The notes: generated by a model not told the origin, from the letters alone. Counted from the stretch's first letter, positions 32,195 to 41,109 are shown. The stretch: DNA of 64,000 bases from JARBUG01 sp035628915 (GCA_035628915.1 DASPIW010000032.1:1-64000), one strand, 5' to 3'. Numbers and translations are program-made.

Positions 32195-32956
32195 ATGCTG
32201 GCAGCGGAACGTAAGCTTCGGATTGTTGACCTAGTAAGACAGAAGCGGGTCATGAGCGTCACGGACCTGGCGAAGGAGTTTCAGGTCTCCGAAGCCACGG
32301 TTCGCAGAGACTTGGCGGATATCGAAACCGAAGGCCTGTTGCGGCGAACCCGGGGTGGCGTCGTTGTTGACCGGGGAGCCAACATTGAACCGTCCTTCGT
32401 TCAGCGCTCCGAACAGCAAGTTGAGCAGAAAATGCGCATTGGCGCCAGAGCGGCATCGCTGGTGGAAGACGGCGACCACATCATTCTTGATTCTGGCACG
32501 ACCACGCTCTATATTGCGCGCAATCTGGTCAATCGCTCAAACGTCACGGTGGTGACCAACGACATCAACGTGGCAGCGGAGCTGCGCGACGCCCCGGGCG
32601 TCACCGTGCTGGTGGCCGGCGGCGTGCTGTTCAAGTCCAGCTTCATGTTGAACGGGTACTTTACGGATGCGATGATCAGGTCGGTGCATGTGCAAAAGGC
32701 GTTCGTTGCTGCGCCGGCCATCCATCCGAAGTATGGCATTACCCACGGACTCGCCGAACTTGTGCCCGCCAAGCAGGCGATGATCGAAGCGGCGCAGGAA
32801 GTCATTGCAGTCATGGACGACACCAAACTGGGTAAGCTAACCCTCCACTCCGTGGCACCAATCAGTGCAATCCACACCCTGATTACCGGCGTGGAAGCCT
32901 CGGAATCGCACGTGCGCCAGTTCCGGGAATCGGGCGTAATTGTAATGACCGTGTAG
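32195..32956 (+). CDS. DeoR/GlpR-family sugar-responsive regulator
   Basis: 253 residues. N-terminal HTH with the family signature: RIVDLVRQKRVMSVTDLAKE, SEATVRRDLADIETEGLLRR, TRGGVV. The C-terminal DeoRC sugar-phosphate domain reads DGDHIILDSGTTTLYIARNL, then VVTNDINVAAEL. Role: repressor released by a phosphorylated sugar. ATG 32195 follows GGTGAGGT. No adjacent sugar operon on its strand; the next genes concern respiration, so its target may be distant. The repeats upstream may be its own operators. Confidence 0.88.
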   Translation: MLAAERKLRIVDLVRQKRVMSVTDLAKEFQVSEATVRRDLADIETEGLLRRTRGGVVVDRGANIEPSFVQRSEQQVEQKMRIGARAASLVEDGDHIILDSGTTTLYIARNLVNRSNVTVVTNDINVAAELRDAPGVTVLVAGGVLFKSSFMLNGYFTDAMIRSVHVQKAFVAAPAIHPKYGITHGLAELVPAKQAMIEAAQEVIAVMDDTKLGKLTLHSVAPISAIHTLITGVEASESHVRQFRESGVIVMTV

Positions 32957-32963
32957 GCGAACC

Positions 32964-33010
32964 AGAAGGCCCTCCGCAGGCCGCCTCACCAGCCTGTGGA
33001 GGGCCCTTCT
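32964..33010. terminator. Bidirectional terminator-like hairpin
   Basis: AGAAGG-CCCTCCgCAGGC pairs with GCCTGtGGAGGGCCCTTCT, then TTT on the plus strand. Shared by the DeoR gene and the convergent small acidic protein gene. Confidence 0.75.
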
Positions 33011-33027
33011 TTGCTGCGGGGCCGCCT

Positions 33028-33192
33028 TTAGCGCAGCGAGTTCATTTCGATGTACACCTGGTTGTCGATATCTTCCGAGATGCCCGCCCGGTTGGTCGCT
33101 GTTTCCGCCTCTGTAACGTTGGCGGGGGCGAGGTCCTCCGCGGCTTCTTCCTGCTGGGCGCCCGGCTGCAGCGGGTTCGTTCCTTCGATCAT
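33028..33192 (-). CDS. Small acidic hypothetical protein
   Basis: 54 residues starting MIEGTNPLQPGAQQEEAAED; rich in Glu, Asp, Asn and Ala, no cysteines, no membrane segment; ends QVYIEMNSLR. ATG 33192 has GGAGG exactly 8 nt upstream; ATG 33198 is too near. The good ribosome site and the terminator support a real gene. No family recognised; it reads like an unstructured peptide with a conserved-looking end. Confidence 0.5.
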   Translation of the reverse strand: MIEGTNPLQPGAQQEEAAEDLAPANVTEAETATNRAGISEDIDNQVYIEMNSLR

Positions 33193-33408
33193 ATCCATCA
33201 CCTCCGCTATGGACATAGCGTTGGCAATGGTATGCCAAAACATGCCGCGGGCCGCCAACGGCAGGGGCCACCCGCAGCGGCAGTGCCGAGCGAATCATCC
33301 GAACAATGGGTACAAAGAGCTTGTCCGGATGGTGGATTGCTTCCGCCGGTCTGGCTCGGCTACCGTTGGTCTTGGGTGGTCAAAACCAGGGATACAGGTG
33401 GTGTCGCT

Positions 33409-34128
33409 GTGGTCCAGGAGAGAACCCCTCCTGAGAGATGCGTCTCATGCCCGGTGCGTGCCCACGGCGCCCCGTTCTGCTGGCGCGATCTGCAAGCGCA
33501 ATTGGCGCTGCTGGGCGCCTCCGGAGTCGTGCGGCGCCTTGCGCCCGGCGAGATCCTCTACCGGCAGGGAGACCAGGCCGATGGCTGGTGGATTGTCCGG
33601 CGCGGGCAGGTGCTGGAGTACATGGTCGACCTGGCGGGGCGGGAGCAGATCATACGCCTGGCCCCTGCCGGAAGCGTGTGCGGCCTGTGCGGGCTGGGGT
33701 CGGTCGCTCCGCACTGGGCCGGCGCCCGGGCCGGGCGCCGGGGCGCCGACACGTGCTACGTGCCGCGCGAGGAAGGGCGGCGCCTGGCTGAAGCGAGCCC
33801 CGCCATCGTATTCGCCCTCCTTGCGGGTATGGCGGAGGAGATTCGATTCGCCTACCACAAGCTGCACGGCCTGTGCATGCTCCCGGCCCGGGCGGCGATC
33901 GCATACATATTGCTGTCGACTACCGAATGTACCGCCGAAGGCCGTTCCGTCATCACGCTCTCGCGCAGCGAAATCGCCTCCATGGTTGGCGTAGCCGTCG
34001 AGACCGTGGTGCGCATCCTCAACGAGTTCCGGGCCAGGGGGTTGATCGAGGACACAGGGCACCATCAGATCGGGCTCTGTGACCCTTGTAGACTACATGC
34101 CATCTCCGAAGGTCTAGACAGCGAATAG
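33409..34128 (+). CDS. CRP/FNR-family regulator, probable Fe-S oxygen sensor
   Basis: 239 residues from GTG 33409 with AGGTGG 7 nt upstream. Cysteines Cys11, Cys14 and Cys24 (CVSCPVRAHGAPFC) plus Cys91/Cys94 (SVCGLCGLG) mimic the four-ligand layout of FNR. The cyclic-nucleotide-like barrel starts GVVRRLAPGEILYRQGDQAD. The C-terminal HTH reads LSRSEIASMVGVAVETVVRI, with ET..R in the recognition helix, and an extra CDPC pair sits near the end. It lies directly upstream of a perfect FNR box, so control of the neighbouring candidate NO reductase genes, and perhaps of the nitrate operon, is likely. Confidence 0.85.
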   Translation: MVQERTPPERCVSCPVRAHGAPFCWRDLQAQLALLGASGVVRRLAPGEILYRQGDQADGWWIVRRGQVLEYMVDLAGREQIIRLAPAGSVCGLCGLGSVAPHWAGARAGRRGADTCYVPREEGRRLAEASPAIVFALLAGMAEEIRFAYHKLHGLCMLPARAAIAYILLSTTECTAEGRSVITLSRSEIASMVGVAVETVVRILNEFRARGLIEDTGHHQIGLCDPCRLHAISEGLDSE

Positions 34129-34137
34129 TCCCTCTCT

Positions 34138-34151
34138 TTGATGTTCATCAA
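34138..34151. promoter_or_regulatory. Perfect FNR box, class II position
   Basis: TTGATGTTCATCAA matches the FNR consensus TTGAT-N4-ATCAA at every position. Exactly 22 nt further on is CATACT (34174-34179), a fair -10, which puts the box centre near -41.5, the place for class II activation. The transcript would begin near 34186 and read into 34264. Confidence 0.75.
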
Positions 34152-34163
34152 TGATTCACTGCA

Positions 34164-34196
34164 AACCGGCTGCCATACTGAGGATGGCAGCCGGTT
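34164..34196. terminator. Hairpin overlapping the FNR-dependent promoter
   Basis: AACCGGCTGCCAT / ATGGCAGCCGGTT, 13-bp perfect stem, 7-nt loop, no T tract. It probably ends the regulator gene; it also contains the predicted -10 and start of the next promoter. Confidence 0.6.
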
Positions 34197-34263
34197 CGTG
34201 CATGGGGTCTCGTGCCCTATTTCACAAGCGCGGGCCGGTGAGTCTTAAGCGGGAGGGATCGCG

Positions 34264-34884
34264 GTGAATCTGTTCGACAAGGCCACGCTCCTCGTTACCG
34301 GGCTGACAGCTATCTTCATGGTCTGGCGGTTCTACCAGGACCTGCAGGCCGGCAATCGTCCGTCCCACTCCGCCCTGTACTATATTGCGTCATTCTCCGT
34401 CCTCCTGGTCTCTGGCCTGCTCCTGATCGCCCTGGGCTACGGCATTCTTGAGAACCGCATGGTGGTGGTCGTTGCCAGCCTGATCCCCGTTGCCCTCTCC
34501 CTGGGGCTGGTCACCGAGTATGCGCCTTCCTACGCAAAAGCTTATACCGTATTCGCTGTGCTCGGCCTGGCGGCGCTGGCCGTGACCCGCTTCGTCGGAC
34601 CCCGGAGCCTGTCGATCGTCACCCTGATCATCGTCCACGGCGTGGCGGGTCTGATCATCTTTGGCCTGCCGCTCTGGCTCAGCTTCAAGGATCTTGCCCC
34701 GCGGGCCTTCGGCTGGGTCGGCGTCGGCGGCGCCCTGATCGGCATTGGCGGCATCGCCCTGGCCTTCCTCAAGGCTGGAAAGCCCATTTTGCCCGCCAGT
34801 TTCATCATGCTGATCCTGGCGCCCTTGCTCCTGCTTATGACGGCCAGTTTCGCGTTCGGTTTCCTGAACAGCGCCCGGCGGTAA
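34264..34884 (+). CDS. Uncharacterised multi-pass membrane protein upstream of HCO-like gene
   Basis: 206 residues, about six to seven hydrophobic helices: ATLLVTGLTAIFMVWRFY, YYIASFSVLLVSGLLLIALG, VVVVASLIPVALSLGLV, VFAVLGLAALAVTRF, VTLIIVHGVAGLIIFGLPLW and two more. GTG start with GGGAGGG upstream. The next gene follows after 17 bases, so it is probably a partner subunit of the heme-copper-oxidase-like protein. I recognise no family. Expected to be induced without oxygen through the FNR box. Confidence 0.75.
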   Translation: MNLFDKATLLVTGLTAIFMVWRFYQDLQAGNRPSHSALYYIASFSVLLVSGLLLIALGYGILENRMVVVVASLIPVALSLGLVTEYAPSYAKAYTVFAVLGLAALAVTRFVGPRSLSIVTLIIVHGVAGLIIFGLPLWLSFKDLAPRAFGWVGVGGALIGIGGIALAFLKAGKPILPASFIMLILAPLLLLMTASFAFGFLNSARR

Positions 34885-34901
34885 TTTGGGAGGCTGATGC
34901 T

Positions 34902-36368
34902 ATGCGGTCATTTGCGGATCGGCTTCGCTACCTCTTCACATCCACCAGGGGACTGGTGCTGCTGGCCATTGGCCTGGTGGCCCTCGTGACGGCCGTTTGG
35001 AGCAGCCTGTCCGGCCCCATGGTTGAGTGGGGCGTTAAGGATTTCGTGGTGCGGACCCTGGGCATGCGGCTGGTTGAGGCCGAACGCGAGGGCCGGATCA
35101 TCAGCCTGTACCACTCAATCGCCTTTGCAGTGGTCGCCGTACTTGTCTACCTGATGACCCATTGCATCCCCATGTCGGTCAACCAGCGGGCGAACATCAA
35201 CGGGACGATAACGGTGGGCTACATGCTGGCCATGTTCTCGGGCCTCGTTTTCGGGTACTTCGGCCACAACTGGGTCTTCCACGGCCTGTTCCTGGTGGGG
35301 CAAGGGATCATCTTCTACGCCGGCTGCCTGCTTGCGGTCGCCCTGTGGCCGTGGGGGAAAGCCTTCCGCCAGAAAGACCCGGCCTATTCCCGCACGCGGG
35401 GGCAGGTGGACCTGGAACGGATGGCGTTCTTCGTCATGGCGCTCTCCACCCTGGGGTCGGCAGCCCTTGGCGGCATCTCGGGCGCCTTCTTCGGCAACGG
35501 GTTCCAGTCATTTTTGGCTGAAGACATGGTGCGGGAGCCGGTCAAGAACCTGCTCCAGAAGGCCGTCATTGGCCACCTGCACATCATGCTCACCCTGATC
35601 GCCATTGCCACGGCGCTGGTGATCGGGCGCTGGTTCGACTTCAAGGGCATCTGCCACAAAATCGCCATGCCGCTCATGGTGTTCGGTACGGTCGTCATTA
35701 CGCTGGGCGCCTGGTCCGTGGTGGTGACGCCGCACGCCCATACCATCATTTACGTCGGTTCGGTCTTCGTGATGCTGGCGGCCCTGATGCTGGTGATTTT
35801 CGGCTGGGGCAAGCTGATTCGGGAGCGCACGGCCGAGCAGGGTCTGCAGAAGCCTACGCTCGGGCAAAAACTGAGGGCGCTGCTTCACGACCCCCTCCGG
35901 TTCGGCGCCCTCTGGCAAATGGTCTACATGAACTTCGTGGTCAGCGGCGTCGGGATTTTCATGGCGGTGAAGCTGGATGAGATCTTCCGGGTGTGGCCGC
36001 ACCGGGAAGAGCGCATCACCCTGACCGGGCACTGGCACGCGCTGTCGGCACTGACGGCGACCATCCTGCTGTGCTACTTTGCCGACATGATGGGACTGCA
36101 AGGCCGGGCCCGCCGCTGGTTTGGCTGGGTGCTGATTCTCGCTTCGGACATGGCGTTCGCCGGGGCGACCATCTTCTCCATGAAGCGCCTGTTTGTGACG
36201 GAGTACGGTCAGCAGGGCGTGGTGAACTGGACCATGCTGGCCATCGATTTCGGTCTGGGCGCCGTGCTGGTGGTGCTGGCGATCTTCCTGCTATGGCGGC
36301 TCGCCGACCTTTTCCGGCGCAATGGCCGTTGGACAGCCGAGGCGGATGAGGAGGTGGCTGCCCGATGA
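34902..36368 (+). CDS. 12-TM heme-copper-oxidase-like protein, candidate nitric oxide reductase
   Basis: 488 residues with about twelve membrane helices, the layout of oxidase/NO-reductase subunit I. Histidines lie at helix positions that could bind hemes and a metal: SLYHSIAF, GHNWVFHGL, VIGHLHIML, TPHAHTII and GHWHALS. Sequence is too divergent for me to name a known NOR or oxidase group. Context supports NO or oxygen reduction: FNR box, NirV-like gene and heme O synthase in the same operon. ATG has GGGAGG 8 nt upstream; its stop overlaps the next start (ATGA). A non-catalytic membrane cytochrome is the main alternative. Confidence 0.55.
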   Translation: MRSFADRLRYLFTSTRGLVLLAIGLVALVTAVWSSLSGPMVEWGVKDFVVRTLGMRLVEAEREGRIISLYHSIAFAVVAVLVYLMTHCIPMSVNQRANINGTITVGYMLAMFSGLVFGYFGHNWVFHGLFLVGQGIIFYAGCLLAVALWPWGKAFRQKDPAYSRTRGQVDLERMAFFVMALSTLGSAALGGISGAFFGNGFQSFLAEDMVREPVKNLLQKAVIGHLHIMLTLIAIATALVIGRWFDFKGICHKIAMPLMVFGTVVITLGAWSVVVTPHAHTIIYVGSVFVMLAALMLVIFGWGKLIRERTAEQGLQKPTLGQKLRALLHDPLRFGALWQMVYMNFVVSGVGIFMAVKLDEIFRVWPHREERITLTGHWHALSALTATILLCYFADMMGLQGRARRWFGWVLILASDMAFAGATIFSMKRLFVTEYGQQGVVNWTMLAIDFGLGAVLVVLAIFLLWRLADLFRRNGRWTAEADEEVAAR

Positions 36369-37282
36369 AGCGGAGGCTGATGAAGCCCGTGGTGGCCCTT
36401 CTGCTTGGCGCTGCGCTCGCCGGGTGCAGCGTGGAGCCGTCGGCCCCGCCCGGTCTGACCCAGTATGCGAAGGCGGGTGCGGACGCCGGGGCGTGGGCGC
36501 GGATTCCCGCCGGCCCGTTCAAAATGGGCCGTGACGCAGTGGAGACGGGGATCGCGCAGGAGTACGAAATCATGGTTACGCCGGTGACCAACGCCCAGTA
36601 CGCCGGCTACCTCAGCCGGGCGCTGAAAGCCGGCAGCATCCGGTTCGACGGAAACACGGCGGTGGGGGGGTATCCGGGTGATACCTTCCGGGGCGCCAAG
36701 CACGAGAAGGAGTATAAGGCCGGCGACTATCCGCTCATGACCTTTGGCGATCCCGCCAGCCGCATTGAGCGCAACGGCGATAGCTTTACGGTGAAGCCGG
36801 GCTATGCGGATCATCCCGTGACCACCGTTACCTGGTTCGGGGCCAGAGCTTACTGTGAGACGCTCGGCGGACGGCTGCCCACCGAAGCCGAATGGGAGAA
36901 GGCCGCCCGCGGGACGGATGAGCGCCCGTACCCCTGGGGTGACGGCATCACCGGCGTCCGCGCCAACTACTACCACAGCAAGGATCCTTTCGAGACCAGC
37001 GGAGGCTACAGCGACACCACGCCGGTGGGCTTCTACAACGGCGGGCGCTACGGGGACTTCCAGACGCAGCCCGCGGCCAGCCCGTATGGCGTGTACGACA
37101 TGGCCGGCAACGTCGCCCAATGGACGGCCGATGTCTACCCCATGACCCACTACCGGTTTATGCGGGGCGGGAGCAAGGCCAACTATGGCTATGACCTGCG
37201 CGTCTGGAGCCGGAACAGCGCGGAACCGGAATATGCCAGCCCCAACGTTGGTTTCCGGTGCGTAAGGTCCCCCGGAAAGTAG
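36365..37282 (+). CDS. SUMF1/NirV-like lipoprotein
   Basis: 305 residues. Lipoprotein signal MKRRLMKPVVALLLGAALAG with Cys at 21. The formylglycine-generating-enzyme fold follows: IPAGPFKMG, TPVTNAQYAGYL, RLPTEAEWEKAARG, PYPWGD, GNVAQWTADVYP, RGGS and NVGFRC. The catalytic cysteine pair of true FGE is not evident, as in NirV and other non-sulfatase relatives. NirV genes accompany nitrite and NO reductases in denitrifiers; function is unproven. Anchored outside the membrane. Coupled to the upstream gene by ATGA. Confidence 0.82.
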   Translation: MKRRLMKPVVALLLGAALAGCSVEPSAPPGLTQYAKAGADAGAWARIPAGPFKMGRDAVETGIAQEYEIMVTPVTNAQYAGYLSRALKAGSIRFDGNTAVGGYPGDTFRGAKHEKEYKAGDYPLMTFGDPASRIERNGDSFTVKPGYADHPVTTVTWFGARAYCETLGGRLPTEAEWEKAARGTDERPYPWGDGITGVRANYYHSKDPFETSGGYSDTTPVGFYNGGRYGDFQTQPAASPYGVYDMAGNVAQWTADVYPMTHYRFMRGGSKANYGYDLRVWSRNSAEPEYASPNVGFRCVRSPGK

Positions 37283-37292
37283 GTGACGCCGC

Positions 37293-38138
37293 ATGCTGCA
37301 GCGCCTGAGCGATTTCTGGGCCCTGATCAAGTGCAAGCAGACGCTCCTGCTGCTCTTCACCGGACTGGTCGGGTATGCCAGCGGACTGAACGCCCCAACC
37401 GACCCGGCAGCGTATGCCGGGCTGCTCGGGAGCCTGTTCTTGGCGGTAGGCGGAACGACGGCACTGAACATGGCGTATGACCGCGATATTGATGCGGTGA
37501 TGGACCGGACCCGGCGGCGCCCCCTGGCCTCCGGCAGGCTGAGTCCGGCGGCGGCGCTGCTGCCGGGTGTCGCCATGAGCGCGGTGGGCCTCGGGTGGGC
37601 GTTCCTGCTCGACCCCCTTTTCGGCCTGGTGGTGCTGACCGGGTGGGTACTCGATCTGGTCGTTTACACCATGTGGCTGAAGCGCAGAACGCCCTGGTCG
37701 GTGATCTGGGGCGGACTCTCCGGCGGAATGCCTGTCCTGGCGGGGCGGGTGCTGGCGACGGGCCAGGTCGAGGCCATCGGGCTCCTGCTGGCCCTGGCGG
37801 TCCTGCTGTGGATTCCCACACACATCCTGACGTTTAGCATGAAGCATGCGGACGATTACGCCAGGGCGCGCGTACCCGTGTTTCCGAATGTGTACGGACT
37901 CAGGGCGACGCAGGTGATTATCAGCCTCTCCACGGTACTCGCCGCCGTTACAATGGCCGGCATTACCTGGAGCCTGGTGGAACATTGGGGCCCCCTGACG
38001 TTTGCCGTGGCGCTGGCCTTGGTGCTGGTCGGTCTGGGCGCCAACGCGATGGTCCGCCCGTCCGTTCAGGTAAACTACCGGCTTTTCAAGTTCGCATCAC
38101 TCTACATGGTTGCAGCGATGGCGCTTCTGCTTGTATAG
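37293..38138 (+). CDS. ctaB: Protoheme IX farnesyltransferase (heme O synthase)
   Basis: 281 residues, about nine membrane helices, UbiA superfamily. First Asp-rich motif NMAYDRDIDAVMDRTRRRPL and second region YTMWLKRRTPWSVIWGGLSG, with THILTFSMKHADDYARARVP, are those of CtaB/CyoE. It adds a farnesyl group to heme B to make heme O, used only by heme-copper enzymes. No ctaA or oxidase subunits II-IV are adjacent, so its natural client here is the HCO-like protein at 34902. ATG follows GTAGGTGA, 10 bases after the NirV-like gene. Confidence 0.88.
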   Translation: MLQRLSDFWALIKCKQTLLLLFTGLVGYASGLNAPTDPAAYAGLLGSLFLAVGGTTALNMAYDRDIDAVMDRTRRRPLASGRLSPAAALLPGVAMSAVGLGWAFLLDPLFGLVVLTGWVLDLVVYTMWLKRRTPWSVIWGGLSGGMPVLAGRVLATGQVEAIGLLLALAVLLWIPTHILTFSMKHADDYARARVPVFPNVYGLRATQVIISLSTVLAAVTMAGITWSLVEHWGPLTFAVALALVLVGLGANAMVRPSVQVNYRLFKFASLYMVAAMALLLV

Positions 38139-38285
38139 GCCCGCGGTGATTGAAACACCCCTCGCTTCGTCAGTGCGTGACGCAGCCTGAAGAAACTTGG
38201 CGACGTCATCAGAATCCTCAAGGAGCGAATGGATCAGGGTAAACGGTACGGAAGGGTACGTCGAGCTCCTGTGAAGCCGCGAAGA

Positions 38286-38325
38286 GGCCCCCCACTGGCT
38301 TTCCTTGTCGTGGGGGGCCGTGTTT
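38286..38325 (+). terminator. Terminator of the HCO-like operon
   Basis: GGCCCCCCAC / GTGGGGGGCC, 10-bp perfect stem, 14-nt loop, then GTGTTTT. It may also serve the convergent fetB remnant. Confidence 0.8.
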
Positions 38326-38328
38326 TGG

Positions 38329-38964
38329 TTACAGTGGCTCCACCAGTTGTGAATAGCGATTGAAAAACGACGAAATGCACAGCAGGCCCAGAATCATGCT
38401 GGTGACGGCGGCAGCAGCCGCCAGCGAGTACATGATCAAGATCTGGTACTTGACCGCCTCAACTGGGCTGGCGCCCGCGAGAATCTGGCCGGTCATCATG
38501 CCGGGAAGCTGCACCAACCCGACAGTTTTCAGGGCGTCGATGCTTGGAATCATTGAGGCCTTCACCGCGGACTTCACTGCCGTGCTGGCAGTTTGACGCG
38601 GGGTTGCGCCAAGGGAGAAGAGTACTTCAATCTCACCCCGGCGAGCCGCAACTTCAGCATGGAACCGATTGAGCAGCAGCCCGGCGTTCACCATGGCATT
38701 GCCAATGACCATGCCGCTGATCGGAATCAGGTATTGGGCAGTCGGCGGGATAATCCGCAGCGCCACCATCAGCCCGACGGTGGCAGCCTCGGCCAGAGCG
38801 ATGGCCCCGAAGACCCGCCACTGGATCCCGGGGATGCCGCTGCCTCTCTTAGCGGCATTCAGAGCCGCCACGACCAACATGACCGTCAACATGGCCACCA
38901 CGCCTGTATTCCTGCTCATGCTCGCACAACACCGAATATGCCTATTTGTACCCATCGGAAACAA
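38329..38964 (-). pseudogene. fetB: 5'-truncated FetB-like ABC permease (UPF0014)
   Basis: The frame encodes the C-terminal ~190 residues of a FetB/YbbM protein: LNAAKRGSGIPGI, PISGMVIGNAMVNAGLLLNR, EVLFSLGATPRQTA, LVQLPGMMTGQILAGASPVE. Intact members are about 250-260 residues with two more N-terminal helices; here the beginning is replaced by an unrelated lead (MFPMGTNRHIRCC). The partner ATPase gene fetA is absent. Intact relatives take part in iron homeostasis. Probably a remnant; a short functional version cannot be excluded. Confidence 0.65.
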
Positions 38965-39013
38965 GGCTTTTTCAATCTACCTTCTTCCGATAAGCGGGCA
39001 CTATTCTGAGAGT

Positions 39014-40450
39014 ATGCACCGCAGAGGGGGGAATGCTCTGCAAAGCATCATTGAAGCCAATCGGCCGCTAATCTACTTTGCCTATGGTCTAGTCTTTTTT
39101 CTGACTGGGTGGACGATCTGGTTCCAGCACCGCCAGGCGAGCAGCCTCCGGCTGGACCGGAGCCTGCCGTTCCTCGCCGCATTTGGCGTCCTGCACGGGT
39201 TCGGTGAGTGGGGGCACGTCTTCATCCCCATCCAGTCGCAGTTTGTGGGGCCCGGGATGATACAAGCCCTTAATGTGATCCATCAGTTCTTGTTTTCGGC
39301 CTCGTTCCTGGCGCTGTTCCTGTTTGGCTCCTACCTGATGAGCGACAGCCGGGAACGGCTTTCTTGGCTACCGGTGCTGCCATTGGTACTGTTCGGCTAC
39401 TGGTGCGCCAGATTTCTCCTCTACGAGGCAGCCATGGCCCCGATGGACGACCTGGCCTGGGCTCACTATTCGGAAGCGTGGGGGCGGTACCTCCTTGCTT
39501 TCCCGGGGGCTCTCACTTCCGCCGTCGGTCTGCATATGCAGGTTCGCCAGTTCCGGGAAGCCGGCTTCCCACGGCTTGTCCCCGACCTGCGCGGCGCCAG
39601 CGTTGCCATGGCCGGCTATTCCGTCTTTGCCGGGCTGCTGGTCCCGCAGGCGGGTTTTTTTCCCGCCAACATTCTCAACCGCGAACTGCTCCTGCAAATG
39701 GGCATGCCGGTACCCATCCCGCGGATGGTCTGCTCGGCATTCATCGCTTTCTTCATGCTTCGGACGCTGCGCGTTTTCAACGCTGAGATGCAGTCACGAT
39801 TGGAAAACGCCGAAGCGGTCAGAGCCGCGGCAGAGGAGCGGGACCGCCTTGGCCGGGAACTGCACGATGGGATCCTCCAGTCGATTTATGCCGCAGGGCT
39901 GGGCCTCCAGGCGGTCCGGCGCCGAATGTCGGCTGATCCCGAAGAAGCCGGGCGGCGGGTCGACTTGACCCTGGAGCGCCTCGGCAAGATCATCGACGAA
40001 ATTCGAGCGTACATCAGCGATCTCGACGGGCGACGGCTGCCCTGCGGCGGTTTGCGAGACAGCATCGCACAGCGGGTGACCGATTTCCAGAACACATACG
40101 GGATCGCGGTCGACTGGACCGTCGAGGGCCTGCCTTCTGATCTGGTGGATCAGGAACTGACCGAGCAGATGGTCGGCATTCTCCGGGAGGCGCTGTCCAA
40201 CGCGGGGCGCCACAGCCGTGCCCACACCGTCCGGGTGCTAGTACGCGAGCAGGATAACCACATCTCCCTGACGGTCGCCGATGACGGAAAGGGGTTTGAG
40301 GTCAGTGAGGCGCTTACCCGGGAGGGACACTACGGCCTGCGAATTCTGTACCGGAGGGCCCAGATGGCAGGGGGCGAGATCCGGATCCTTTCGCAGCCGG
40401 GCCAGGGAACTCAGGTGCAGGCAATCTTGCCACGAAAGAGGGGAGCATAG
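39014..40450 (+). CDS. Membrane sensor histidine kinase, NarX/LiaS class
   Basis: 478 residues. Seven hydrophobic helices (~10-250) form an integral-membrane sensor without a large external domain. A coiled-coil linker leads to the HisKA_3 H-box RDRLGRELHDGILQSIYAAG (phospho-His in LHDG) and a C-terminal ATPase with EALSNAGRHSRAH, VADDGKGFE and GHYGLRIL. Its stop overlaps the GTG of the response regulator (TAGTG). The start is uncertain: ATG 39014 gives MHRRGGN; a CTG after AGAGGGGGG lies further in. The signal is unknown; its place among anaerobic respiration genes suggests a redox or electron-acceptor cue. Confidence 0.85.
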   Translation: MHRRGGNALQSIIEANRPLIYFAYGLVFFLTGWTIWFQHRQASSLRLDRSLPFLAAFGVLHGFGEWGHVFIPIQSQFVGPGMIQALNVIHQFLFSASFLALFLFGSYLMSDSRERLSWLPVLPLVLFGYWCARFLLYEAAMAPMDDLAWAHYSEAWGRYLLAFPGALTSAVGLHMQVRQFREAGFPRLVPDLRGASVAMAGYSVFAGLLVPQAGFFPANILNRELLLQMGMPVPIPRMVCSAFIAFFMLRTLRVFNAEMQSRLENAEAVRAAAEERDRLGRELHDGILQSIYAAGLGLQAVRRRMSADPEEAGRRVDLTLERLGKIIDEIRAYISDLDGRRLPCGGLRDSIAQRVTDFQNTYGIAVDWTVEGLPSDLVDQELTEQMVGILREALSNAGRHSRAHTVRVLVREQDNHISLTVADDGKGFEVSEALTREGHYGLRILYRRAQMAGGEIRILSQPGQGTQVQAILPRKRGA

Positions 40451-41109
40451 TGCCCATGGAGGGACAGCACCCGACACGCGTTCTCATCGCCGATGACCAC
40501 GCCATTGTTCGGTATGGGATGCGGGAGCTGATTTCGGCAGAACCCGACTACGCGGTGGTCGGCGAGGCCGCTTCCGGGCGTGAAGCAGTCCGCCTGGCCG
40601 AGCAACACCGACCGGATATCGTCATCATGGATGTGCGCATGCCCGACGGCGACGGCATTGACGCCTGCCGCCAGATTCGAAGCGCCCGCCCTGAGACACG
40701 GGTGCTCTTTCTGACCTCCTTCAACGATGATGAGTCTGTGATGGGGGCGATTCTGGCCGGGGCTTCCGGCTTCTTGCTCAAGCAACTGGGAACCGATACG
40801 CTCATTGAGGCGCTGGACACCATCTCCCGGGGCGGATCCATGCTGGACCCCGCCGTCACCGGGCGGGTCCTGGCCCAGATGCAGTCCCTGGCGCGGGGAA
40901 ATACCGGGGGCGGGCTCTCGCCGCAGGAAGATCGCATCCTGTTTCTGATCGGTCAGGGCAAGACCAACCGGGAGATTGCCGAGGAGCTGGGACTGAGCGT
41001 CAACACCGTACGCAACTATGTGGCGAGCATTTTTAGCAAGCTCGGCTTTGCGACCAGGTCGCAGGCAGCTGCCTACGTGGCACGGCAGATGCCGCCGAAG
41101 GGTGACTGA
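40450..41109 (+). CDS. NarL/LuxR-type response regulator
   Basis: 219 residues. Receiver domain with acidic pocket VLIADDHAIV, phospho-Asp in VIMDVRMPDGDG, Thr/Ser in FLTSFNDDE and Lys in GFLLKQLG. The C-terminal LuxR HTH reads LSPQEDRILFLIGQGKTNRE, then IAEELGLSVNTVRNYVASIF. GTG 40450 overlaps the kinase stop and has GAGGGGAG 5 nt upstream. Output is transcription control; the nearest target is the molybdoenzyme operon that starts at 41329. No clear binding site found. Confidence 0.9.
   Translation: MPMEGQHPTRVLIADDHAIVRYGMRELISAEPDYAVVGEAASGREAVRLAEQHRPDIVIMDVRMPDGDGIDACRQIRSARPETRVLFLTSFNDDESVMGAILAGASGFLLKQLGTDTLIEALDTISRGGSMLDPAVTGRVLAQMQSLARGNTGGGLSPQEDRILFLIGQGKTNREIAEELGLSVNTVRNYVASIFSKLGFATRSQAAAYVARQMPPKGD

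Noticed and set aside
38139..38285. Short plus frame (IRILKERMDQGKRYG)
   Set aside because: No ribosome site, no family match, and it runs into the terminator hairpin.
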